NCBI GenBank assembly: GCA_040766325.1
Contig: JAXGQR010000003.1
Coordinates: 186,001 to 250,000, forward strand
Direction of reading: 5' to 3'
Source: Dehalobacterium sp040766325
Lineage (GTDB): Bacteria > Bacillota > Dehalobacteriia > Dehalobacteriales > Dehalobacteriaceae
Length of the DNA: 64,000 bases
Positions 1 to 9,053 of the stretch are shown here, piece after piece. A program made the translations under genes and the position numbers. A model generated the notes under the pieces. That model made no database searches, was not told the origin of the DNA, and saw only the letters and a list, made by a program, of their open reading frames with translations. Every line of letters begins with the position of its first letter. Position 1 is the first letter of the stretch.

Positions 1-47
1 ACTATACGGCATATCTTATGCCATGTAGATTAAATTGTGTTCTCAGT

Positions 48-1178
48 CTAACTGAGTCCGGTTTTACTGAATCCTGCAATTGTTTTAATAATATCTTCCA
101 AGGCATTTATTCTGCCCATTTGCTTTGCTGCTCTACTCATTTCAAGCCGCAGAGGCTCCTGATCAAGTATATGTTCCAAAGCTGCCAGCAATTTCCCTTC
201 TGCTAAATCTCGGTCCAAAATTACATGAGCTGCCCCGCGTCTTTCTAATGCTCGAGCATTATATTCCTGATGATTGGATGCCGCATAAGGATAAGGTACC
301 AGCAGTGATGGAATACCTCGCACCATTATTTCGGCCAGAAAGGATGCTCCAGCTCGTCCGATGATCAGATCTGCCGCTGCTAATGCATCCTCCATGTGAT
401 AAAGGTAAGGTACAATCTGAAAACGCTCCTTTTGGGACAGGTCAATCTGATTCTTTTTGTAATAGGCGAGGCTCTCCTCAAAACCTGTCTGTCCGGTAAT
501 ATGAAAAAACTGGATCTTATTATTCTCTTGAAACTTTTGATAGATCGGTGCCATAGCATAATTTAAACTTCGGGCACCTTGACTGCCTCCTGTTATCACT
601 ACGGTAATTCTTTCTTTTGATAATCCTAGATTTTTTAATCCTTCTATCCTACTTCTTGTAATGATTTCTTCCCGGACCGGCAAACCAGTTACGATAATCT
701 TTTTCTTTTGGGAAAAATGGTCTATGGCATCTTCAAAGGTAACACAAATTTTGCTGACAAAACGAGCTAAGAGACGATTGGTTAGACCCGGAAAAGCATT
801 CTGTTCATGAATGATCGTGGGAATTCCCATGGTAGTTGCCGCCAAAACTAAAGGACCACATACATACCCCCCCGTTCCAACCACCACATGGGGTTTAAAA
901 CGACGTACAATTCTTCTTCCCACCAGACTGCCCTGTAGCGCTTTTCCTAAACTGACCAAGGTACGATAAGAAAATGGGCGGGATAAGCCCTCCACAGGTA
1001 TCGTTGTAAAGGGAAGTCCAGCCTTAGGGATAATATCCGCTTCCAGGCCTTTTTCGGTTCCCACATACAAGAGTTCTACCTCAGGCATCATATTCTGTAA
1101 ACCTTTAGCAATAGCCAGGGCAGGATAGATATGGCCTCCTGTCCCGCCACCTGTGATCATAATACGCATCGCCTTCAC
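48..1178 (-). CDS. murG: UDP-GlcNAc:lipid I N-acetylglucosaminyltransferase MurG
   Basis: MurG adds GlcNAc from UDP-GlcNAc to lipid I, giving lipid II on the inner face of the membrane. The 376-residue protein has the N-terminal GGTGGH loop (residues 11-16), the GGSQGARSLN motif of the second Rossmann domain near residue 197, and a GRAGASFLAEI nucleotide-sugar motif near residue 272; the length is normal for the family. The start overlaps the ftsW stop (ATGA), which supports this start and translational coupling. A second in-frame ATG three codons on (MRIMITGGG) is an alternative. It is the last dcw gene inside the window; the operon probably continues beyond the left edge. Confidence 0.97.
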   Translation of the reverse strand: MKAMRIMITGGGTGGHIYPALAIAKGLQNMMPEVELLYVGTEKGLEADIIPKAGLPFTTIPVEGLSRPFSYRTLVSLGKALQGSLVGRRIVRRFKPHVVVGTGGYVCGPLVLAATTMGIPTIIHEQNAFPGLTNRLLARFVSKICVTFEDAIDHFSQKKKIIVTGLPVREEIITRSRIEGLKNLGLSKERITVVITGGSQGARSLNYAMAPIYQKFQENNKIQFFHITGQTGFEESLAYYKKNQIDLSQKERFQIVPYLYHMEDALAAADLIIGRAGASFLAEIMVRGIPSLLVPYPYAASNHQEYNARALERRGAAHVILDRDLAEGKLLAALEHILDQEPLRLEMSRAAKQMGRINALEDIIKTIAGFSKTGLS

Positions 1179-2308
1179 CGATCCAATCCTGCAAATCTCG
1201 AAACATTTAATAATAATCCTACACCCGCCAAGGAAAACATCAGGGAAGAACCCCCATAACTGATGAAAGGCAGGGTAATTCCGGTTACGGGTAATGAACC
1301 TGTTACTACACCTAAGTTGAGAACAGCCTGAAGCCCTACCATAGCCGTAACCCCTACTGCCAACAAACTACCGAAAGATTCCGGAGAAGAAACAGCTACC
1401 TTTAATCCGCGCCAAATGAAAAGTAAAAAAAGCAGAATCACAGCTGTACCGCCAATAAAGCCTAATTCCTCTGCAATCACGGCAAATATAAAGTCCGTAT
1501 GCCGTTCCGGAAGATAGAACATTTTGGCTCTACCGTAGCCTAAACCCACCCCGGCCAATCCTCCAGAACCTATGGCAAGGAGAGATTGCACTGTTTGGAA
1601 CCCGCTATCCTGGGGATCCTGCCAAGGATCTAAATAGGCAAAAATGCGCTCCAAACGATAAGGTTCTAAAACAATGGCGGCGACAACAAAGATCAACCCG
1701 GCGGCAACCAACATCGCTAAATGGCTTTTTTTGGCCCCTGCTGCCCATAACATTACTACGGTAGTACCGGCTAAGGTCATAGCAGTCCCCAGATCTGGCT
1801 GCATCAAAATCAAAAAGCAAGCACCACCCATTAATAATAAGGGCGGTAAAAATCCCTCTTTAAACGATTTCATCACATGCTGCCGTTCACTTAAAAACTT
1901 GGACAAATACAAAACCAGAGCTACTTTAAAAATTTCCGAAGGTTGAATCTGCATACTACCTACCCCCAGCCAGCGCACAGAACCGTGCCGCTCGATGCCC
2001 ACTCCATCGATCATTAAAACAGCTAGAAGTATAAAGGAAATGATGATTCCTGGTTTAGCGAAAAATTTGAGCTTTTGATAGTTAATCTTCATGACAAAAA
2101 CCATGGCGGCGATACCTATCATGGCATTAAAAAACTGCCGTCGTAAAAAGACAAAAGCATCTCCTGTTTTTAATTCCGGATCATAAGTCTGATAATATGC
2201 CACATATTGACTGGAGCTAAAAACCATAATAATGCCAATCCCTAGCAATAAGAGCACTGAGAGAAATATCAAAAAATCCGGCGATTTTTTCTTTAATACC
2301 ATCTTCAA
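1175..2308 (-). CDS. ftsW: SEDS-family peptidoglycan polymerase FtsW/SpoVE
   Basis: This polytopic membrane protein of 377 residues belongs to the SEDS family, glycosyltransferases that polymerise lipid II at the septum (FtsW) or in the spore cortex (SpoVE). About ten hydrophobic segments are visible. The C-terminal signature around GITLPFISYGGSS and the loop LGVGSMQIQPSEIFK are typical. It lies between murD and murG, as spoVE does in Bacillus, so it may serve division, cortex synthesis, or both; sequence alone does not separate the two roles. Its stop overlaps the murG start by four bases. Confidence 0.95.
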   Translation of the reverse strand: MKMVLKKKSPDFLIFLSVLLLLGIGIIMVFSSSQYVAYYQTYDPELKTGDAFVFLRRQFFNAMIGIAAMVFVMKINYQKLKFFAKPGIIISFILLAVLMIDGVGIERHGSVRWLGVGSMQIQPSEIFKVALVLYLSKFLSERQHVMKSFKEGFLPPLLLMGGACFLILMQPDLGTAMTLAGTTVVMLWAAGAKKSHLAMLVAAGLIFVVAAIVLEPYRLERIFAYLDPWQDPQDSGFQTVQSLLAIGSGGLAGVGLGYGRAKMFYLPERHTDFIFAVIAEELGFIGGTAVILLFLLFIWRGLKVAVSSPESFGSLLAVGVTAMVGLQAVLNLGVVTGSLPVTGITLPFISYGGSSLMFSLAGVGLLLNVSRFAGLDR

Positions 2309-2313
2309 ACCCC

Positions 2314-3678
2314 CTAAAGCAACTCAAGAACCAACTTTTTAAAGAGGTCCCCGCGCTCTTCAAAATTATTAAACATATCCCAACTGGCACAGGCGGGGGA
2401 TAATAAAACAATGTCTCCTGATTGTGCCAGTTTTTGGGCTAAGGAGACTGTCTCGGTAAAACTTAGCACTGTATAGATCTTGTGAAACCCTTCTGTCCGC
2501 AACGCTTTCTCAATATCGGGGGCTGCTTCCCCCACAAGAATTATGGCACGAACTTTTTCCTTAATCAAAGCGGCTAATTTGGTAAAATCACTGCCTTTAT
2601 TTTTCCCTCCTGCAATTAAAACAACAGGTTGATTAAATGCTTCCAGAGCTTTAATAGTTGATTCCGGGTTTGTGCCTTTGGAATCATTATAATAGGATAC
2701 CCCGGCAACCTTTTTCACAAACTCCAGCCGATGCGGAACCCCGGGAAATTTTTTTAAGGTAGTAGCAATATTCTTCGGAGAAATTCCCAGACAAAAAGCA
2801 GCTGCTGTCGCAGCCAGTGCATTTTCCAAATTATGCTTGCCCTTAATACATATGCAATTCACATCTATGACATGAAGCGTATTTTCCTTTGATTTAATGG
2901 TGATGAACCCATCCTTAACAAATATCCCCTGGGATAATTCTGTCTCTTGACTAATAAACACTACCTGACCTCGGGTTTTATTCCTAAGTGCTCGTACTCT
3001 GGGATCATCATAATTTAATACTGTGTAGTCATTGGCCTCTTGATTTTCAAAAATCCGGCTTTTTGCTTCGGCATAACCTTCCATAGTTTTATGGCGGTCT
3101 AAATGATCTGGTGTGATATTCAGAATCACAGCGACCTTCGGACGAAAGGATGAAATTGTTTCTAACTGAAAACTGGATACTTCAGCAACAATGATTGTTT
3201 CCTCAGATAAACCTTCTACCTTGTTAATCAGGGGAGTGCCGATGTTACCGCCCACAAAGACAGGAACTCCCCCATCGGCAAAAATTTGTCCTAGTAAAGA
3301 AGTGGTTGTGGTTTTACCATTGGTTCCGGTGATGGCCACAAAAGGGGATTTACTGTACTGAAAAGCTAGTTCCATTTCCCCGGTTATGGGGACCCCGGTC
3401 TGAAGGAGTCTCTGCACCAAAGGCGTATCGAGAGGAATGCCCGGACTGATTACGGCATAATCAAATCTCCCCGGTATAATCTCTGGTTCAGCTCCAAATA
3501 TAAAATCCACGGTTTTATTCTTAAGCCCAGTCAAAACATGTTCTAAATCCGCAATGGATTTGCTATCTGTCAATGTCACCTGTGCACCCTTATCACTCAA
3601 GAAGCTTGCCACAGCACAACCACTTTTTCCTCCACCGATTACTAAAACTTTCTTTTTATGTACATCTTGCTCCCACAT
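2314..3678 (-). CDS. murD: UDP-MurNAc-L-alanine--D-glutamate ligase MurD
   Basis: MurD adds D-Glu to UDP-MurNAc-L-Ala in the cytoplasm, using ATP. The 454-residue protein has an N-terminal Rossmann domain (GGGKSG near residue 16), the central ATP loop ITGTNGKTTTT near residue 114, and the C-terminal ligase domain with the YYNDSKGTNP motif near residue 325. Length and order are normal. It ends five bases before ftsW and starts about 25 bases after mraY, inside the dcw operon. Confidence 0.97.
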   Translation of the reverse strand: MWEQDVHKKKVLVIGGGKSGCAVASFLSDKGAQVTLTDSKSIADLEHVLTGLKNKTVDFIFGAEPEIIPGRFDYAVISPGIPLDTPLVQRLLQTGVPITGEMELAFQYSKSPFVAITGTNGKTTTTSLLGQIFADGGVPVFVGGNIGTPLINKVEGLSEETIIVAEVSSFQLETISSFRPKVAVILNITPDHLDRHKTMEGYAEAKSRIFENQEANDYTVLNYDDPRVRALRNKTRGQVVFISQETELSQGIFVKDGFITIKSKENTLHVIDVNCICIKGKHNLENALAATAAAFCLGISPKNIATTLKKFPGVPHRLEFVKKVAGVSYYNDSKGTNPESTIKALEAFNQPVVLIAGGKNKGSDFTKLAALIKEKVRAIILVGEAAPDIEKALRTEGFHKIYTVLSFTETVSLAQKLAQSGDIVLLSPACASWDMFNNFEERGDLFKKLVLELL

Positions 3679-3702
3679 AATTAAACCTCCATGGAATTCA
3701 CC

Positions 3703-4686
3703 TTACACCGTTACCAGAAAAAGGCCTGCAAGCACAAACAAAACTGCCAGCATCCAAAATACATGAACCACCTTAGTTTCCCGCCAACCCACCAATTCAA
3801 AATGATGGTGCAAAGGACTCATGCGGAAAATCCGTTTACCAGTTAGGCGGAAGCTTATCACCTGTAGGATCACCGATAGAGCTTCGATGACAAAAACACC
3901 GCCTAGTATCGGCAGAACTAATTCTGTTTTCGTAAGAATCGCCAAAGCGGCAATCCCCCCCCCTAAGGCTAGAGATCCGGTATCTCCCATAAAAACTTTA
4001 GCCGGATAACGATTAAAAACAAGAAAAGCAAGACAACCTCCACACATCGCACCGGCAAATAAAGCTAGATCCAGATAATCAAGACCTAAAACAGGTGGCC
4101 TGCTAATCGCCAAAAGACAGATAATTAAGTAGCCTAAATAGACAAAAAAACTACACCCTGCGGCCAATCCATCAAGGCCATCGGTAAGATTGACTGCATT
4201 GGTTGTTCCAACCACCAGAATGGCTCCAGTTACATAATACCAGGATCCCAGCTCCCACTTCATTCCTGTAAGGGGAACCACCAGATCCGTGCCCCTGCCC
4301 AAAAAATGCACCCCGGTGAAAAGAAGGAGTGCAGATAATAAAAGCTGCCCCAAAATCTTTTCCCGAGCTTTTAATCCTAAAGGCCTTTTTAGAGCCACCT
4401 TTATTACATCGTCTAACAATCCGATCAAGCCAAAACCTAGGACCATGCCCCCACAAAGGAGTACCTCAATACTTAAATCGCTCCAGATCACTAGTGTCCC
4501 CATCATAGCTAAAATAAAGATTATTCCTCCCATGGTGGGAGTACCAATCTTTTTTAAATGTCTTTTGGGACCATCATTACGAACCAATTGTCCAAACTTT
4601 AGTGCCCTGAGCATGGGAATAAGGATAGGGCCAATAATTAAACCGATTAAAAAAGAAGTGAAAATACAGATTAATGCTATCTTCAT
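3703..4686 (-). CDS. mraY: Phospho-MurNAc-pentapeptide transferase MraY
   Basis: MraY moves phospho-MurNAc-pentapeptide from UDP to undecaprenyl phosphate, making lipid I in the membrane. The 327-residue polytopic protein carries the family signatures KKIGTPTMGG near residue 46, NLTDGLDGLAAG near residue 164, VFMGDTGSLALGG near residue 231, and the C-terminal MSPLHHHFELVGW loop. In most dcw clusters murF precedes mraY, but here only 16 bases separate it from murE and no murF is present. Confidence 0.97.
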   Translation of the reverse strand: MKIALICIFTSFLIGLIIGPILIPMLRALKFGQLVRNDGPKRHLKKIGTPTMGGIIFILAMMGTLVIWSDLSIEVLLCGGMVLGFGLIGLLDDVIKVALKRPLGLKAREKILGQLLLSALLLFTGVHFLGRGTDLVVPLTGMKWELGSWYYVTGAILVVGTTNAVNLTDGLDGLAAGCSFFVYLGYLIICLLAISRPPVLGLDYLDLALFAGAMCGGCLAFLVFNRYPAKVFMGDTGSLALGGGIAALAILTKTELVLPILGGVFVIEALSVILQVISFRLTGKRIFRMSPLHHHFELVGWRETKVVHVFWMLAVLFVLAGLFLVTV

Positions 4687-4702
4687 TACGGAAACCGCCT
4701 TG

Positions 4703-6190
4703 TTATCTTATTCGTTGTAAAACTTGACGGGCCACTTCTCGATCGTCAAAATGAAGTGTTTTGCCTTGCACCAATTGATAATCTTCGTGTCCCTTCCCGG
4801 CTATGATCACCATATCCTCCGGTCCTGCCATTTGTATTGCCTCATTAATAGCCATATCCCGCTTTTCAATCATTTTGTAGGCGGAGGTCACGGAAGAAAT
4901 CCCCTTTTCAATCTCTTTCATTATAGCAATAGGCTCCTCAGAGCGGGGATTGTCGGAAGTGACAAAGGAAAAATCACTGAATAAGCCGGAAATTTTCCCC
5001 ATGATCGGTCTTTTTCCTCGATCCCGATCACCCCCGCAGCCAAAAACAGTAATCAGTTTGCCGCGAGTAATTTCTTTGGCTGTAGAAAGAATGTTCTCCA
5101 GGCCGTCCGGTGTATGGGCATAATCTACAATCACAGGAAACTCCTGTCCCTCATCTACCAACTCAAATCGTCCGGCTACTTGAGGTGCTTCTTCTAAAAA
5201 TTCTGCAATATGAGATAAGGCAATTCCTTCAGCCAAGGCGACAGTGATTACAGCCAAAACATTATAAACGTTAAAGATGCCCACTAAAGGAATCTTAATA
5301 GGAAAAATTTCTTGGTTGACGATTAAATCGAAAGTGCTCCCTCGAGGTGTTATTTTTATATCTTCTGCCTGAACGTCAGCCATCTCCCGAATCCCGTAAG
5401 TCCACACCGGTACCCGTTCTTGTACAGCCCTTTTAAACTCCTCGGCTCTAAGATCATCTCCATTGATCACAGCATATTTGGCTCCGCCCTTTTTCCCGGT
5501 ATGCAGATTTTCAAAGAGCATCAGTTTACTGGCCAAATAATCATCAAAGTCTGGATGATAATCCAAATGGTCCTGAGTGAGATTGGTAAACACCGCCACA
5601 TCAAACTCACATCCGGCCACCCGATGTTGCTTTAATGCATGAGAGGAAACCTCCATAACCACCGTTTCCACTCCTTTTTCCACCATTTGGTCAAAAAGAC
5701 CTGTTAACTCCCATGATTCTGGTGTCGTATGAGTGGAAGGCAGTATATCTTTACCAACCATATTATGAATCGTTCCCACCAAACCAACTTTTTTTCTTTC
5801 TCCTTCCAAAAGTCCCTTGAGCAGATGAGTCGTGGTGGTTTTACCATTGGTACCGGTGACACCAATTACCCTTAGCTTTTGGTCAGGAAAACCGTACCAA
5901 AGAGAAGAAACCTGGGCTAATGCCCCCCTGGTATCAGGCACCTTGATCTGGATGATGTTTTCCGATAAATCATCCAAAAAAAACTTAACTAAAATGGCCA
6001 CTGCCCCTCGTTCCAACGCTTCTTGTCCATAATCATGGCCATCACTTTTTATCCCCTGGAGACAAACAAATAGATTACCCGGTTGAACCTTGCGCGAGTC
6101 ATAAGAAATACCGGTGATCTCCGGATTCCCTACCCCTCTTATTTCCCCATGCAAAGATTCTGCGATTACCGAAAGCAACATATATCTCAC
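4703..6190 (-). CDS. murE: UDP-MurNAc-tripeptide synthetase MurE
   Basis: MurE adds the third stem-peptide residue to UDP-MurNAc-L-Ala-D-Glu. The 495-residue ligase has the ATP loop GVTGTNGKTTTTH near residue 110 and the DNPRSEEP motif near residue 405. In this family DNPR marks meso-diaminopimelate specificity, so the peptidoglycan is probably of the meso-DAP type. A GAGGTGA ribosome site lies just upstream of the ATG. The 164-base leader between spoVD and murE contains strong inverted repeats, described separately, so murE may be expressed or attenuated apart from the upstream genes. Confidence 0.96.
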   Translation of the reverse strand: MRYMLLSVIAESLHGEIRGVGNPEITGISYDSRKVQPGNLFVCLQGIKSDGHDYGQEALERGAVAILVKFFLDDLSENIIQIKVPDTRGALAQVSSLWYGFPDQKLRVIGVTGTNGKTTTTHLLKGLLEGERKKVGLVGTIHNMVGKDILPSTHTTPESWELTGLFDQMVEKGVETVVMEVSSHALKQHRVAGCEFDVAVFTNLTQDHLDYHPDFDDYLASKLMLFENLHTGKKGGAKYAVINGDDLRAEEFKRAVQERVPVWTYGIREMADVQAEDIKITPRGSTFDLIVNQEIFPIKIPLVGIFNVYNVLAVITVALAEGIALSHIAEFLEEAPQVAGRFELVDEGQEFPVIVDYAHTPDGLENILSTAKEITRGKLITVFGCGGDRDRGKRPIMGKISGLFSDFSFVTSDNPRSEEPIAIMKEIEKGISSVTSAYKMIEKRDMAINEAIQMAGPEDMVIIAGKGHEDYQLVQGKTLHFDDREVARQVLQRIR

Positions 6191-6213
6191 CTCTATCCAT
6201 ATCTTACCCTCAT

Positions 6214-6288
6214 AACAGGCAATTTAACAAGTGAAACCTTCTCTTTGTCGACCCAATCTATTGATCAACAGGCTGAAAATTGCCTGTT
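6214..6288 (-). promoter_or_regulatory. Competing inverted repeats in the murE leader
   Basis: On the minus strand the arm at 6277-6288 is a perfect 12-base complement of 6214-6225. Its last seven bases (6282-6288) can instead pair with 6267-6273 to form a short local hairpin. The two structures are mutually exclusive and end about 24 bases before the murE start. This looks like an alternative-fold leader, but no ligand-binding family is recognisable. Confidence 0.4.
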
Positions 6289-6316
6289 AATTAATCCCAC
6301 CCTTGCGCAAAATCAG

Positions 6317-6347
6317 AATAGGAGTTGTTTTAAAGGCAACTCCTATT
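6317..6347 (-). terminator. Hairpin just after the spoVD/ftsI stop
   Basis: An 11-bp perfect stem (6317-6327 with 6337-6347) begins eight bases past the spoVD stop. On the minus strand it is followed only by CTGATTTTGCG, so the U-tract is weak. It may be a partial terminator that lowers read-through into murE. Confidence 0.5.
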
Positions 6348-6354
6348 CGTTCCA

Positions 6355-8511
6355 TCATGGCCCCATGGTTTCCTGTGTTTCCTCATCCGCAAAAAACACC
6401 TTTACCTCTTGACCTGTCTTGATTATTGTCCCCGGAACAGGTTCTTGGCGCACCACTTGCCCATACCCGTCCGGATTCAGCTTTAGCCCCATGGCGCCCA
6501 ACAATTCGGCTACCTCCCGAACTCTTTTTCCTGTCAAATCAGGTACAGTAACAGTCCCCGGAACCAGTGAAGCATCTCCCTCGCCCAAATTCAGAATGAC
6601 CTCACTTCCCTCTTTAACCTTAGCCATACCGGCAGGAGTTTGACTGGTAACAATCTTTCCCGAACCTTTGATTTTCGCCTTAAATCCTTCAATTTTTAAA
6701 ACTTTCGTAGCCTCATCCGGCGTCAAATTAATCACTTCCGGAACGGAAACTTGCCGAACCTGACTAGTGGTCTTATTGTCCTCTTCTTGATCAACGGTAT
6801 ATTGGGAAATCACTCCTAGATATCTCAGGGAATCTTCAACCACGGCTTTAAAAACAGGCGCGGCTATCTGTCCCCCCTGATTGGGATATCCCTGAGGTTC
6901 ATCCATGATCACCAAACAAACTATTTCAGGATCATTAACCGGAGCCATGCCAATAAAAGAAGCAACATATTTCCCAGGCATATAGCCACCAGAACCTGCT
7001 TTTTGTGCCGTTCCCGTCTTTCCACCTACTCGATAGCCGGGAATATAGGCATTTCTTCCTGTTCCTCGAGCAACAACGCTTTCTAGCATTTCTCTTTCGG
7101 TTTTTGCCGTTTGCTCAGAAACCACGCGACGAATTTCTTTCGGCTGGAAATCCTGCAGTACATTGTTGTCCCCATCCAGCACCTGTCGAACAATTTGCGG
7201 TTCCATCAGGACACCGCCATTGGCCACCGCTGATACGGCGGTGATCAACTGAAGAGGTGTCACAGCAATTCCCTGTCCGATAGAAATCGTTCCAATATTG
7301 ATCGGCTTTAAATCTTCTTCTTTAATCATGATCCCGGAGGCTTCACCGGGCAGTTCAATGCCTGTTTTCTGTCCAAAACCAAAAGCATTAATATATTTAT
7401 AAAAAACACCTTTCTCCTTTTCTTCCATCCGTAGACCCACTTCTACAAAGCCGGGATTACAGGAGTTTTCCATCACCTCAGTGAAGGACTGACTACCGTG
7501 GGGATTATAAGAACGCCAGCATTTGATACGATGCCCCCCTACAGAATAATAGCCGGGATCATAAAAACGATCCTCAGGTCTCACCACACCCTCCTCCAAA
7601 GCTGCCGCCGTGGTAATAATTTTAAAAGTTGATCCCGGTTCATAGGTATTGGAAACACCGGCATTTCGCCAGTTTTCCGAGGAAAATTCCCTATATTTAT
7701 TAGAATCATACCCCGGTCGATTAGCCAAGGCCAGGATTTCCCCGGTTTTAGGCTGCATCACAATGACAGTTGCTTTTTTAGGCCTGGAGGGTCCAGCCAT
7801 AGCCTTATCCAGTTCTCTTTCTGCAAAATATTGAATGGTTTCATCAATGGTCAAAACAAGACTTTTTCCGTCTAAAGGGGGATTGTATTTATGTACGGCA
7901 TGGGGCAATTCCTGTCCTCGAGCGTCATATTCTACTAATATACTGCCGGGTACACCTTTTAAATCCTGATCTCGGGCCACTTCAATTCCTTCCAAACCCT
8001 GATTATCCACACCGGAAAAGCCCAGCACATGAGCAGCTAAGTTATCTTTCGGATAAAACCTTTGGGATTCTTCCACAATCTTAATACCCGGTAAATCCAA
8101 TTCCCTGATTTTTTGAGCTTTTTCAAAATCAATTTTTCTTTTCAGCCATTCAAAGGAACGGGAAACAGTAATTTTCTCCAGAACCTTTTCTTCGTCCATC
8201 TCCAAGAAGGGAGCCAATTGTTTGGCGATATCTTCAGCCTTGCCTGACGCTTTAACTTCCGGCGGAAGAGCATAAATCGAATCTGCGCTGACGCTAATGG
8301 CCAACTTATTCATATTTCGATCATAGACGATCCCTCTCTTCGCCGCAATGGGAACTTCTCTCATCCGTAGCTGTTCTGCTTTTAGCTGCAGCTCATCACC
8401 TGTCACAAATTGCAAATATGCCAGACGGACTAACAAAAGAAAGAAGGCAGCGATTACTCCAAAAAAGAGATATGCTATCCTTCGTCTCATCAATATAGTA
8501 GTAGTTTGCAC
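6355..8511 (-). CDS. spoVD: Penicillin-binding transpeptidase, SpoVD/FtsI type, with two PASTA domains
   Basis: This is a class B penicillin-binding protein that cross-links septal or spore-cortex peptidoglycan outside the membrane. It has one N-terminal membrane segment, a dimerisation domain, and a transpeptidase domain with the catalytic SxxK in EPGSTFKIITT, SCN in ENSCNPGF, and KTG in GGKTGTAQK. Two PASTA repeats follow at the C-terminus, where Bacillus SpoVD has one and PBP2B has two, so the SpoVD/FtsI name is provisional. I prefer the GTG at 8511, which has GAGGGG and GGGGAG upstream; a GTG at 8523 has no proper spacing. About 718 residues. Confidence 0.93.
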   Translation of the reverse strand: MQTTTILMRRRIAYLFFGVIAAFFLLLVRLAYLQFVTGDELQLKAEQLRMREVPIAAKRGIVYDRNMNKLAISVSADSIYALPPEVKASGKAEDIAKQLAPFLEMDEEKVLEKITVSRSFEWLKRKIDFEKAQKIRELDLPGIKIVEESQRFYPKDNLAAHVLGFSGVDNQGLEGIEVARDQDLKGVPGSILVEYDARGQELPHAVHKYNPPLDGKSLVLTIDETIQYFAERELDKAMAGPSRPKKATVIVMQPKTGEILALANRPGYDSNKYREFSSENWRNAGVSNTYEPGSTFKIITTAAALEEGVVRPEDRFYDPGYYSVGGHRIKCWRSYNPHGSQSFTEVMENSCNPGFVEVGLRMEEKEKGVFYKYINAFGFGQKTGIELPGEASGIMIKEEDLKPINIGTISIGQGIAVTPLQLITAVSAVANGGVLMEPQIVRQVLDGDNNVLQDFQPKEIRRVVSEQTAKTEREMLESVVARGTGRNAYIPGYRVGGKTGTAQKAGSGGYMPGKYVASFIGMAPVNDPEIVCLVIMDEPQGYPNQGGQIAAPVFKAVVEDSLRYLGVISQYTVDQEEDNKTTSQVRQVSVPEVINLTPDEATKVLKIEGFKAKIKGSGKIVTSQTPAGMAKVKEGSEVILNLGEGDASLVPGTVTVPDLTGKRVREVAELLGAMGLKLNPDGYGQVVRQEPVPGTIIKTGQEVKVFFADEETQETMGP

Positions 8512-8540
8512 AGTGCCCCTCACTCCCCAGGGGTGAATTT

Positions 8541-9050
8541 TTATAAATCATAAGCATACCGATCGATCAATTCGTTGACACTTAAAACAACTGGATGCAC
8601 TTTTGTATTTAAAGAGGAATCTACGGTTACTCCGCTTTCTTCATTAGTTACAGCATTTTCTGCATCATGATCGTTAATATTAACAGCAACATATTTAATG
8701 TCATTGATCCCCGGCTGGATCATACCCAATTCCTTAGTTGCAATACCTTCAATACGATCTAGAGATTTCTTACGCGCTATTTCTAATTGTAACCGTTCGT
8801 TGGCAATTTGCAAGTCAGAAATTTCTTTTTTGATCTGGATAATATTGCTGTTTCGGTAAGTGATTTGCGCATGGGTCGCGGCGAGCATTAAACCGGTAAT
8901 AACTGCAAGAAGAATAATTCCTACCACGAGTACTTTGGCGAAGATCAGGCTTGCTTGGCGAGATTTAACCTTGCGTTTGATCACTTTACGTGTTATAACC
9001 GGTTCCTGCTCGTAACTATAATCTTGGGAAAATTGCCTTGCCTCTAACAA
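8541..9050 (-). CDS. ftsL: Cell division protein FtsL
   Basis: The product is a 169-residue bitopic protein with a basic cytoplasmic head, a single hydrophobic segment around residues 38-58, and an extracytoplasmic heptad-like region (LQIANERLQLEIARK) ending in KELGMIQP, as in FtsL/FtsB-type divisome linkers. It is assigned by topology, motif and its place between rsmH and the class B PBP, because FtsL sequences diverge strongly. The start is TTG with AGGAGG eight bases upstream. An acidic C-terminal extension of about 60 residues has no recognised function. Confidence 0.85.
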   Translation of the reverse strand: MLEARQFSQDYSYEQEPVITRKVIKRKVKSRQASLIFAKVLVVGIILLAVITGLMLAATHAQITYRNSNIIQIKKEISDLQIANERLQLEIARKKSLDRIEGIATKELGMIQPGINDIKYVAVNINDHDAENAVTNEESGVTVDSSLNTKVHPVVLSVNELIDRYAYDL

Positions 9051-9053
9051 AAC

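Noticed and set aside
6290..6305. T-box-like GGGTGGGA in the murE leader
   Set aside because: It lacks the T-box core (GGTGGNACCGCG), a specifier loop and the stem layout.
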